Positions 1 through 5,970 of a stretch of 13,273 nt of DNA are shown here, one piece after another. Within the stretch, counting starts at the first letter, position 1. Every line of letters starts with the position of its first letter. A program made the position numbers and the translations under genes. This stretch comes from Bacteroidota bacterium (GTDB taxonomy: Bacteria; Bacteroidota; Bacteroidia; Chitinophagales; Chitinophagaceae), in assembly GCA_025361325.1 (NCBI GenBank), contig JANYAL010000005.1:1-13273 (forward strand). The letters are read 5' to 3'. The notes beneath the pieces were generated by a model. That model saw only the letters and a program-made list of their open reading frames with translations. It was not told the DNA's origin and made no database searches.

Positions 1-1037
1 AACGGCGCTATTCCTGTGGTTCCTGTCCAGAAGGAGGCTGGTATTTTTCGTGTAAAACCCCAATAATTTTTTGTACGTTCTTCTTTGCCTTTCAATTCGT
101 AAACTGCTCTTATAAATTCTCTCCAACCTATAATTTGCCGGATAAAACCCTCTACTGAGTTTATCGGAATTTCATTGTTGCCGGCAAATAACAAAGTTTC
201 ATCAATAATATCTTCCGGAGTTAATAACCCTATGTTAAACATAGGCGTTAAAACACTGTGATGCAGCATATTTTCATTTGCCACAATAGCATCTTCATAA
301 GCTCCAAATTCTGAAAATCTGGTGTTTAAAAAATCATGTAACCATTTTTTACTGTCGGCAAAAGTGGCCGGATAAATAAAATCAGTATTCAACTTACCAT
401 AGTTATCCGGAAAATACTTTTGTGTGTAGGCAGCTGCTTCTTCATAATAAGTATTGGGATTAAGAAAATTAACTTTCGGAGGCATTTTTCCTGTGGGATA
501 TTTTAAACGGTTCTCATCATCATACGTCCATTTTCCGCCAATGGGTTTTTGTTTATTTTCTAATAATATATTTCTGCTTTGCCGCTGGTGTTTATAAAAA
601 TCAGTTTGAAACATTCTTTTCTTATCAAAAAAATAATCAGTAATCTCTTCTATCGAATTAAGAAATAATGGAGTGTGGTTTTTGTTTATTTCAACATGGT
701 TAGCTTTACAAGCTTTGCTAATCCTTTGTTCAAGCCAGCAATCCGTTGTATCTATATATTCAATGGAATTGACCTGTTTTGTTTTCAGAAACGGAATCAA
801 TATTCTTATATCTGCTAACTCATTGAATGAATCAATATAGACTACTTTAATCTTTTTTGATAGAAGATAGCTTTCGTAAAATTTCATACTTGCCCTGTGG
901 AAAGCAATTTTCTGTTTGTGAAAATTATATTGCTTAAAGTAAAGCCATTCTTCAATTAAATAAATGGTATTGCATTTTGAAACAAGAATAGAATGCTCAA
1001 ATAATTGGTGTGGGAAAATGATACATGTTCTGCTCAT
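1..1037 (-). CDS. DPRP-type cryptochrome/photolyase family protein (PhrB/CryB-like), C-terminus cut by window edge
   Basis: Probably a flavin-dependent photolyase or cryptochrome of the DPRP/COG3046 group, whose characterised members are bacterial (6-4) photolyases and CryB-like proteins carrying FAD, a lumazine-type antenna and an iron-sulfur cluster. The reading frame opens at ATG 1037 and stays open for 345 residues to the left edge; family members are usually about 500 residues. Visible signatures are an N-terminal alpha/beta domain starting MSRTCIIFPHQLF, the family-typical FHKQKIAFHRASMKFY at residues 39-54, GGKWTYDDENR at 167-177, and the start of the FAD-binding helical domain with VEGFIRQIIGWREFIRAVY at 295-313 and NYW at 324-326. 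The cysteines expected to hold the Fe-S cluster lie in the missing C-terminal part, so they cannot be checked. Its start overlaps the stop of the upstream DUF2256 gene by 4 nt (ATGA), which suggests translational coupling. The region is AT-rich compared with sequence right of about 2400. Substrate (6-4 or CPD lesion, or signalling only) cannot be decided. Confidence 0.9.
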   Translation of the reverse strand, partial: MSRTCIIFPHQLFEHSILVSKCNTIYLIEEWLYFKQYNFHKQKIAFHRASMKFYESYLLSKKIKVVYIDSFNELADIRILIPFLKTKQVNSIEYIDTTDCWLEQRISKACKANHVEINKNHTPLFLNSIEEITDYFFDKKRMFQTDFYKHQRQSRNILLENKQKPIGGKWTYDDENRLKYPTGKMPPKVNFLNPNTYYEEAAAYTQKYFPDNYGKLNTDFIYPATFADSKKWLHDFLNTRFSEFGAYEDAIVANENMLHHSVLTPMFNIGLLTPEDIIDETLLFAGNNEIPINSVEGFIRQIIGWREFIRAVYELKGKEERTKNYWGFTRKIPASFWTGTTGIAP

Positions 1038-1183
1038 GTTTTATGTTTGTTCTTTCTGCATTTATCGCTGCAATATATTACTTCATTCCATACCTTCTTC
1101 CATTTCTTTCGCCAGGTGAAAGCCCTTTGACAAACCACACATATTTTGGTTGGACGATTATTTTTACTGCTGATTAATGTCAA
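1034..1183 (-). CDS. DUF2256 family small zinc-ribbon-like protein
   Basis: This 49-residue frame lies between two photolyase-family genes. The core has a first cysteine pair KICVVC at residues 13-18, an aromatic/basic stretch FTWRKKWKKVW at 22-32, and a second pair CSDKC at 38-42 followed by RKNK. This arrangement (CxxC, WRKKW, CxxxC) is what I recognise as DUF2256, a family of tiny putative zinc-binding proteins of unknown function often seen beside photolyase/cryptochrome genes. An in-frame TGA lies just upstream, and no ATG is present between it and the first cysteine pair. The only usual start codon is TTG at 1183, two nucleotides after the TAG stop (1188-1186) of the preceding gene. The stop TGA (1036-1034) overlaps the next gene's ATG. 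Both junctions point to translational coupling in one operon. The family call is firm; the exact start is less certain. Confidence 0.85.
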   Translation of the reverse strand: MTLISSKNNRPTKICVVCQRAFTWRKKWKKVWNEVIYCSDKCRKNKHKT

Positions 1184-1185
1184 TG

Positions 1186-2274
1186 CTAAAGAATAATATT
1201 TTCACACTTTTTCCAATAGCTATAGAATGATGGAAAGTAACCTTGCACTTTTTCAAATATCCAATCTCTTTGATGCTCAACGCCTTTATAATGGGTAACA
1301 GCAGGATGTTCTTTATAGTGAATATGGTTATGAAATGCTTTGTCAAATATGGCATCAAATTCTCCAACTATTATTTGAATGCCTTTGATATTATTTGCAA
1401 GCGATAAAATGAAATCAATCGTTTTATCTGCCACCGGATATTTTTTAAAGAATTGGGGTTCCAACAATAAAATTCTGTTTGCTTTTATATTTACATCCCA
1501 GTTTAAATCTAAGTTGTAGAAGTTATAAATATAAATTGGCAATTCAGCGTCAATGGTAAGCGTATCTGAAACCGGTAAATTTGTTTGCAATGAAAGCGGA
1601 GCGGTTGATTTTAAAACTTCCGGTATATCCATGCTAACCAATGCATCGTAAGAAACATCTAAAAATGTATTTTTTTGGTTGGTGTAACAGTATTTATTAA
1701 TATTTTCCTGATTGGCAAAATACTTCTTACTGCTAAAGCTGCCTGCCACCCATTGCCAGCTTAAGGCATTGCTTGCCCAATCGGCATCAAGCAAATGATA
1801 ATACATCCACTTAGCTGGTTGCATCCAATGGCTTTGTGCTAAATTACAACAGCAACTTGCCACATACATTCGCAAATGATTGTGCATGTAACCCGAAGCA
1901 TACAACTCTTTTATACCCTGATCAATTGCATTGATTGAGGTATTAGCCGAAACAATATTTTCAGAAATAAAATGGTTTGAAACAGGATGTTGTGATTGTT
2001 TTAAATCCTCATCTATTTCATTTCTTTTTGAAATCCATACTTGTTGAAAATAATCTCTCCAGGCCAGTTCCTTTAAAAATATTTCTATCTGATAAGGTTT
2101 GTAATCTTTATCTAAAACTGTTTGTGCTATCTGTTTTGTGGAAATAACGCCTCGGGAAATGTATGGTGAAAGTTTCGTTACCGCGCCATCAATATGGTTT
2201 CTTGTTTTGCCATACAGGATTGGGTCAACTGCATCTATTAATTCAAGAATTTCACTTTGTTTAGTAACAAACAT
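1186..2274 (-). CDS. Stand-alone photolyase/cryptochrome FAD-binding domain protein with C-terminal extension
   Basis: A 362-residue protein that begins directly with the helical FAD-binding domain of the photolyase/cryptochrome superfamily. The roughly 200-residue N-terminal alpha/beta domain of ordinary photolyases is absent. Recognisable blocks are TKLSPYISRGVIS (33-45), ELAWRDYF (69-76), YMHNHLRMYVAS (129-140) and DADWASNALSWQWVAGS (163-179). Where classical enzymes have a G-x-D-x-x-PYFRIFNP motif, this one reads SFSSKKYFANQENINKY (179-195). The domain is followed by about 160 more residues, including PIYIYNFYNLDLNW (246-259), RILLLEPQFF (267-276) and GIQIIVGEFD (298-307), which look like alternating strands and helices. 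FAD binding is therefore likely. Catalysis of DNA repair is not established, and a cryptochrome-like role is possible. It is the first gene of the photolyase/DUF2256 operon. No Shine-Dalgarno sequence is visible before ATG 2274, as is common in Bacteroidota. Confidence 0.88.
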   Translation of the reverse strand: MFVTKQSEILELIDAVDPILYGKTRNHIDGAVTKLSPYISRGVISTKQIAQTVLDKDYKPYQIEIFLKELAWRDYFQQVWISKRNEIDEDLKQSQHPVSNHFISENIVSANTSINAIDQGIKELYASGYMHNHLRMYVASCCCNLAQSHWMQPAKWMYYHLLDADWASNALSWQWVAGSFSSKKYFANQENINKYCYTNQKNTFLDVSYDALVSMDIPEVLKSTAPLSLQTNLPVSDTLTIDAELPIYIYNFYNLDLNWDVNIKANRILLLEPQFFKKYPVADKTIDFILSLANNIKGIQIIVGEFDAIFDKAFHNHIHYKEHPAVTHYKGVEHQRDWIFEKVQGYFPSFYSYWKKCENIIL

Positions 2275-2313
2275 ATCATTGCTTTGAAACTTTGTTGTGG
2301 CTAACGTGTAAGT

Positions 2314-2323
2314 CCCCCCCCCC
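2314..2323. repeat. C10 homopolymer tract upstream of the photolyase-type operon
   Basis: A run of ten C (ten G on the minus strand) lies 39 bp upstream of the ATG at 2274, in the 135-bp gap between the photolyase-type gene and the membrane acyltransferase. This is in or near the expected promoter or 5' leader of the minus-strand operon. Homopolymers of this length slip readily during replication and also during sequencing, so the exact length may vary or be a read error. I saw no convincing terminator hairpin elsewhere in this gap. Confidence 0.7.
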
Positions 2324-2409
2324 TGAAAATCCTACAGTATTAAAATAGACAATTTTAAGTAGCCTTCCATGTTATAATCTATCCTTCCTGCTTTGTCTTT
2401 GTACGAAAC

Positions 2410-3564
2410 CTACACCCTGATATAGATCTTCTTCCTGTCCAGCACCCACACAAAGAACCACATCATTCCAATGAAACAAAGGGCGTAGATCAGCGAACCA
2501 ATGCGGGGGTCAGAAGGAAGGATGGGCTTGCAGGCATGTTCATAGAACCAGCTAAGTGGAGAGAGCCAGGTGGGTTTTCCGTTGAGGGCGGGCTTGCCGG
2601 GAATGCGGATCAGTGCCATGGCCCGGGGAAGAATGCCGCTCATGACGAAAATGAAGAGGGCATTCTTGCCGAATACATCAAAGAAACGGGTCCATACACC
2701 CTTACTGCCCCTGAATTCAATGAGGTAGATCATCAACGAGATGACCAGTACAGCAAGACCGGTGGTGTAGATGGTATAACTGCTGGTCCAGATCTTTTTG
2801 TTGATGGGGAACACCATGTCCCAGCAGAAGCCAGCAAAGATGAGTACGCAAGCGGTAACAAAGAGGCCGTTCAGCATCTCGGCAGTTTTTCCTTTTGTGA
2901 TGATATACTGCCCCACCAGGTAACCCAGTATCACCTGCACGATGGCCGCAAAGGTGTTCATAGACCCCTCGGGGTCGAAGGCGATGCCCTCGCCGTGGTA
3001 CATATGCTTTTCGCCGATGAGATACTTGTCCACATTCGTCCCGAACCAGCCATTGATACTGAAGGGATCGGCCGGGTTGGCTGCCACGCAGAGGAACCAG
3101 TACGCCAGCAGTATGAAGGCGCTCATCACAAAGGAACCCCTCACCTTGAAGAAATGGATGATAACCGAAGCAAAGAAATAACTTAGGGCTATGCGCTGCA
3201 GCACACCAAAGATGCGTACTGTTTCAAATGGCTTTGCCACCAGCTTGCCCGCATCGTCATATTTGATGAAGGGGAACCAGTTCAGGAATATCCCGATGCT
3301 GAATATGAGCAGGGTGCGTGTAATGATCTTCTTCCAGAAAGCCCCTTCACCCGCCGCATCCAGCCGGGGCATCACAAAGGCAAGCGCATTTCCCACTGCG
3401 AAGAGAAAGAAGGGGAATACCAGGTCGGTGGGTGTGCATCCGTGCCAGCTGGCATGATCCAGCGGGGCATATAGGTGGGCCCAGCTACCCGGGTTGTTGA
3501 CCAGGATCATGAGGGCCACGGTGGCTCCTCTAAAAACATCAAGCGAGTGGAAACGTTCTTTCAT
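2410..3564 (-). CDS. HGSNAT/DUF5009-type multi-pass membrane acyltransferase
   Basis: A 384-residue polytopic inner-membrane protein of the group related to human heparan-alpha-glucosaminide N-acetyltransferase (COG4299). The N-terminus has RFHSLDVFRGATVALMILVN (4-23) and then DHASWHGCTPTDLVFPFF (36-53), followed by about nine further hydrophobic segments. In the eukaryotic enzyme the conserved His in the HxSW-type motif carries the acetyl group across the membrane; H37 is the apparent counterpart. By family the likely role is transfer of acyl groups from cytoplasmic acyl-CoA to an extracytoplasmic sugar or glycan; the actual acceptor is unknown. The length is close to normal for bacterial members, and no interruption is seen. 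It is on the same strand as the downstream photolyase operon but separated from it by 135 bp and by a composition change, so it is probably transcribed separately. ATG 3564 starts directly at the conserved MKERFHSLDVFRG block. Confidence 0.85.
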   Translation of the reverse strand: MKERFHSLDVFRGATVALMILVNNPGSWAHLYAPLDHASWHGCTPTDLVFPFFLFAVGNALAFVMPRLDAAGEGAFWKKIITRTLLIFSIGIFLNWFPFIKYDDAGKLVAKPFETVRIFGVLQRIALSYFFASVIIHFFKVRGSFVMSAFILLAYWFLCVAANPADPFSINGWFGTNVDKYLIGEKHMYHGEGIAFDPEGSMNTFAAIVQVILGYLVGQYIITKGKTAEMLNGLFVTACVLIFAGFCWDMVFPINKKIWTSSYTIYTTGLAVLVISLMIYLIEFRGSKGVWTRFFDVFGKNALFIFVMSGILPRAMALIRIPGKPALNGKPTWLSPLSWFYEHACKPILPSDPRIGSLIYALCFIGMMWFFVWVLDRKKIYIRV

Positions 3565-3579
3565 GATCTATGTTATAGG

Positions 3580-3587
3580 GAAAGATA
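3580..3587 (-). promoter_or_regulatory. Possible -7 box (TATCTTTC) for the membrane acyltransferase
   Basis: On the minus strand the octamer TATCTTTC matches the Bacteroidota -7 consensus TAnnTTTG at all but the last fixed base. It ends 15 nt before ATG 3564, the same gap seen for the better box before the acetyltransferase gene at 5971. No clear -33 TTTG element is seen at the usual distance, so the call is tentative. Confidence 0.3.
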
Positions 3588-3723
3588 AAGTTTTTATTTC
3601 AGATTTTCATTGGCGATGGCCTGATGATAGTTGGTAGTTGAAATTTTGCGGGCTACGGCTTCGGGTTACAGCAATACCATTTTAGCAGATGATGAAACTT
3701 AGGGACTGTCAACTGAAGCCGGG

Positions 3724-3740
3724 AGTTCAAATTTTGAACT
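3724..3740. repeat. 17-bp perfect palindrome AGTTCAAATTTTGAACT
   Basis: Two perfect 8-bp arms (AGTTCAAA / TTTGAACT) flank a single central T. The symmetry is that of a binding site for a dimeric helix-turn-helix regulator. It lies 160 bp upstream of the acyltransferase start and 250 bp past the ABC-F stop, with no U-run that would make it a good terminator. Function unknown. Confidence 0.6.
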
Positions 3741-3767
3741 GCTTTCAATATGCAACCAAAAAGGGTT

Positions 3768-3846
3768 CAGGTTGTGTACTTGTTGTGTACTTGTTGTAGA
3801 AAACCGCATGTTGTAGGCTTGTTGTACACTTGCAGGACACAACCTG
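3768..3846. repeat. Inverted repeat CAGGTTGTGT / ACACAACCTG enclosing 11-bp repeats
   Basis: The ten bases at 3768-3777 are the exact reverse complement of 3837-3846, separated by 59 bp. The interior contains the degenerate 11-bp direct repeats, so the block could fold as a long imperfect stem or be a small inverted-repeat element. Chance occurrence is possible given the low complexity. Confidence 0.5.
3771..3831. repeat. Degenerate 11-bp direct repeats (GTTGTGTACTT type)
   Basis: Two identical copies of GTTGTGTACTT stand head to tail at 3771-3781 and 3782-3792. A partial unit (GTTGTAGAAAA...) follows from 3793, then two diverged copies GTTGTAGGCTT (3810-3820) and GTTGTACACTT (3821-3831). 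The 11-bp period is close to one helical turn, so each unit would present the same face of the DNA to a protein. Either repeat expansion or a multi-site operator could explain this. Confidence 0.65.
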
Positions 3847-3878
3847 TACACAAGAAAACAACATTCATAACAGGCAAC

Positions 3879-3905
3879 CGCCAATTCCGCCAAATGCGCC
3901 AATTG
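3879..3905. repeat. 9-bp tandem repeat CGCCAAnTn, three copies
   Basis: Three adjacent units CGCCAATTC, CGCCAAATG and CGCCAATTG at 3879-3887, 3888-3896 and 3897-3905, with a fading fourth unit starting CGACA. Short, imperfect microsatellite-like repeat of unknown meaning. Confidence 0.55.
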
Positions 3906-3989
3906 CGACAGGGATTTTGTATACGGATGTGTTGAAGCGTAAGTTTGCGTAGTTTAATTTGGAGATGCGAAGTTCTTTGACATATTTTT

Positions 3990-5882
3990 TCATACCATCC
4001 TCTCACACAGCTCCAGCCACCGCATCTCCTTCTCATCGAGGAGCTGAGCGATGACGCTGATGCGCTCAGCGGCTTCCCGGAGTTGGTTGAAGGACATGGA
4101 GCCGCTGTTCATCTTTTCTTCGAGGGCGTTCTTTTCGGCTTGCAGTTTGGGTATCTCTTTTTCGATGGTCTCGAACTCGTGTTTTTCCCTGAAGCTTGGT
4201 TTTTTGTTTTCCGCAGGGGCTGTACGGGTCTTAACAACAGGGGCATCTATCTTGTTCTCGGCAACGACCGTGCCGGTAAATCCTGCCTTGGTCAGGGCCT
4301 CGCGGTACTGGGTGTAGTTGCCCGGGAAGTCTTTGATGATGCCGTTGCCTTCGAAGGCAAAGAGATGGTCTACCAGCCGGTCCATGAAATAACGGTCGTG
4401 GCTGACGATGAGTATGCAGCCGGGGAATTCGAGCAGGAACTCTTCGAGTGTTCGCAGGGTCTGCAGGTCGAGATCGTTTGTTGGCTCATCCAGGATCAGG
4501 AAATTGGGGTTCAGGAAGAGGATGCTTAGGAGGTGCAGCCGCCGCTTCTCGCCACCGCTGAGTTTGCTCAGGGGGGTATATTGCTGCTGGGCGTTGAAGC
4601 CGAACTTTTCCATGAACTGCGAAGCAGATACCCTGGTGCCGTCGGCCAGGGGGAAGAACTCGGCGAAGTCTTTAACATATTCTATGGCGCGCTTGTCCTC
4701 CTTGTATTGCAGTCCTTCCTGGTTGAAGTTGCCGAATACAACGGTGTCGCCGTGGTTCACTTTTCCGCTGTCAGGTTTCTCCTGCTGCAGGGCGATCTTG
4801 AGGAAGGTGGATTTGCCGACTCCGTTTTTGCCGACGATGCCGATGCGTTCACCTTTCTTGAACGTGTAGTCGAAGCCTTTGATCAGCACTTTATCGTCAA
4901 AACGCTTGTTGATCTTCTTCATCTCGAGCACTTTGCCGCCGAGGCGGGTCATCTTCACCTGCAGGCTCACATCCGCATCCTCGCGTTTCTGGCTCACGCG
5001 TTCTTCAATGACGGTGAACGCATCCTGGCGGCTCTTGGATTTGGTGGTGCGGGCCTTGGGCTGCTTGCGCATCCATTCCAGCTCCTTGCGGAAGATGTTC
5101 TTGTCTTTCTGCAGTTCGCTCTGCTGGACCTCCTGCCGCAGGCTTTTCTGCTCCAGGAAATAATCATAGTCGCCCCGGTACACATAGATCCGTTCTTCGT
5201 CCATTTCCAGGATCTCGTTGCACACGGCGTCGAGAAAATACCGGTCGTGGGTAACGCAGAGGAGGGTGATCTTTTGGGCCGAGAGGTAATCTTCCAGCCA
5301 TTCGATCATCTGCACATCAAGGTGGTTGGTGGGTTCGTCGAGGATGAGCAGGCATTTGCCCGCGTGGAGCTGTGCCTCCACGAGCGCCTGTGCCAGGGCC
5401 ACCCTTTTGCGTTGTCCGCCACTGAGGTTCTTCACCGGTTCGTTCAGGTGGTGCAGGTTCAGCTTACCGAGGATCTGTTTCAGTTCGCTCTCGAAATTCC
5501 AGGCATTGAGTTCATCGAGTTGCGACATCAGTTCCGTGAGCTTGTCAATATGCTCCGGTTCTTCCTCCACACAGCGCTCATAGGCTTTCACCACTTTCAC
5601 GACGGGGTTGTTGAGGCGTAGGATATTGTCCCAGATGCTTTTGGATTCATCGAAGGCCGTGTCCTGCTGCAGCATCACCACTTTGATGTCTTTGTGCACC
5701 CACAGGGTTCCTTCATCGGGTGTGTCCAGTCCGGCGATGATCCGCAACAAGGTAGATTTACCGCTGCCGTTGCGGGCTACGAAGGCGATCTTGTCGCCCT
5801 CTTCCACGTATAGGGTGATGTTCTTAAAAAGTGTCCGGATACCGAAACTCTTGCTTATATTTTCAACCGACGCGTACTGCAT
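3990..5882 (-). CDS. ABC-F family ATPase, Uup-like (two ABC domains, soluble)
   Basis: A 630-residue duplicated ABC ATPase without membrane segments, so a ribosome- or nucleic-acid-associated ABC-F protein and not a transporter. First cassette: Walker A ARNGSGKST (36-44, Ala replacing the first Gly, which the general P-loop pattern allows), signature LSGGQ (153-157), Walker B LLILDEPTNHLD (178-189). Second cassette: GKNGVGKST (351-359), LSGGE (441-445), LILDEPTNDLD (462-472), switch His in SHDRYF (494-499). The linker, about 240-305, contains ELEWMRKQPKARTTKSKSR, typical of Uup/EttA-type P-site tRNA-interaction linkers. A charged, probably coiled-coil C-terminal domain (about 565-628) follows, as in Uup. 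Members act on stalled or early elongating ribosomes or protect against ribosome-targeting antibiotics; which applies here cannot be told. The gene is divergent from the polysaccharide locus, and a TACCTTTG box lies only 5 nt before its ATG. Confidence 0.93.
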   Translation of the reverse strand: MQYASVENISKSFGIRTLFKNITLYVEEGDKIAFVARNGSGKSTLLRIIAGLDTPDEGTLWVHKDIKVVMLQQDTAFDESKSIWDNILRLNNPVVKVVKAYERCVEEEPEHIDKLTELMSQLDELNAWNFESELKQILGKLNLHHLNEPVKNLSGGQRKRVALAQALVEAQLHAGKCLLILDEPTNHLDVQMIEWLEDYLSAQKITLLCVTHDRYFLDAVCNEILEMDEERIYVYRGDYDYFLEQKSLRQEVQQSELQKDKNIFRKELEWMRKQPKARTTKSKSRQDAFTVIEERVSQKREDADVSLQVKMTRLGGKVLEMKKINKRFDDKVLIKGFDYTFKKGERIGIVGKNGVGKSTFLKIALQQEKPDSGKVNHGDTVVFGNFNQEGLQYKEDKRAIEYVKDFAEFFPLADGTRVSASQFMEKFGFNAQQQYTPLSKLSGGEKRRLHLLSILFLNPNFLILDEPTNDLDLQTLRTLEEFLLEFPGCILIVSHDRYFMDRLVDHLFAFEGNGIIKDFPGNYTQYREALTKAGFTGTVVAENKIDAPVVKTRTAPAENKKPSFREKHEFETIEKEIPKLQAEKNALEEKMNSGSMSFNQLREAAERISVIAQLLDEKEMRWLELCERMV

Positions 5883-5887
5883 GGCGG

Positions 5888-5895
5888 CAAAGGTA
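5888..5895 (-). promoter_or_regulatory. Candidate -7 box TACCTTTG for the ABC-F gene
   Basis: On the minus strand TACCTTTG is an exact match to TAnnTTTG and ends 5 nt before ATG 5882. If it is the real -7 element, transcription would begin at or almost at the start codon, giving a leaderless or near-leaderless mRNA. A -33 TTTG element is not evident at 19-21 nt upstream. Confidence 0.45.
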
Positions 5896-5947
5896 ATGGT
5901 AGTATGATGATTTACGAGTGATGCATTATGAGTTGGGGTTTAAACAG

Positions 5948-5955
5948 TATTTTTG
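5948..5955 (+). promoter_or_regulatory. Candidate -7 box TATTTTTG for the polysaccharide locus
   Basis: TATTTTTG is an exact TAnnTTTG match on the plus strand, ending 15 nt before ATG 5971. It would start transcription just ahead of the acetyltransferase gene and drive the rightward cluster. It also argues that the in-frame TTG at 5953, which lies inside the box, is not the start codon. A TTG at 5933-5935 is too close to be a standard -33 element. Confidence 0.45.
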
Positions 5956-5970
5956 TGTAAACCGTTTTAC

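Larger units (their letters stand above)
3565..3989. other. Gene-free, repeat-rich intergenic stretch
   Basis: About 425 bp between the ABC-F stop and the membrane acyltransferase start. Short frames exist on both strands, but their products are low-complexity, resemble no family I know, and are made of the short repeats described separately (17-bp palindrome, 11-bp repeats, 10-bp inverted repeat, 9-bp tandem repeat). A 7-bp inverted pair CGGCTTC (3656-3662) / GAAGCCG (3715-3721) flanks the part just left of the palindrome. I see no IS ends, tRNA or convincing intrinsic terminator. The stretch may hold the acyltransferase promoter region and degenerate repeat DNA. Confidence 0.6.

Noticed and set aside
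2536..3186. 216-residue plus-strand open frame opposite the membrane acyltransferase
   Set aside because: It is antisense to a gene with clear family motifs, and its product has no recognisable domain.
3724..3740. Palindrome as rho-independent terminator of the ABC-F gene
   Set aside because: It is 250 bp past the stop, AT-rich in the stem and lacks a following U-tract.
3771..3905. CRISPR array
   Set aside because: Units are 9-11 bp, directly adjacent and degenerate, with no regular spacers and no cas genes nearby.
3699..4036. Small overlapping frames on both strands in the repeat-rich gap
   Set aside because: Products are low-complexity translations of the short repeats, resemble no family, and partly overlap the ABC-F 3' end.
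4533..5621. 362-residue plus-strand open frame opposite the ABC-F gene
   Set aside because: Long only because of the codon bias of the opposite strand; the minus strand encodes intact Walker and signature motifs throughout.
5953..5970. TTG start adding six residues to the acetyltransferase
   Set aside because: The TTG is part of the TATTTTTG promoter-like box, and ATG 5971 gives the usual N-terminus ahead of HPTAIV.
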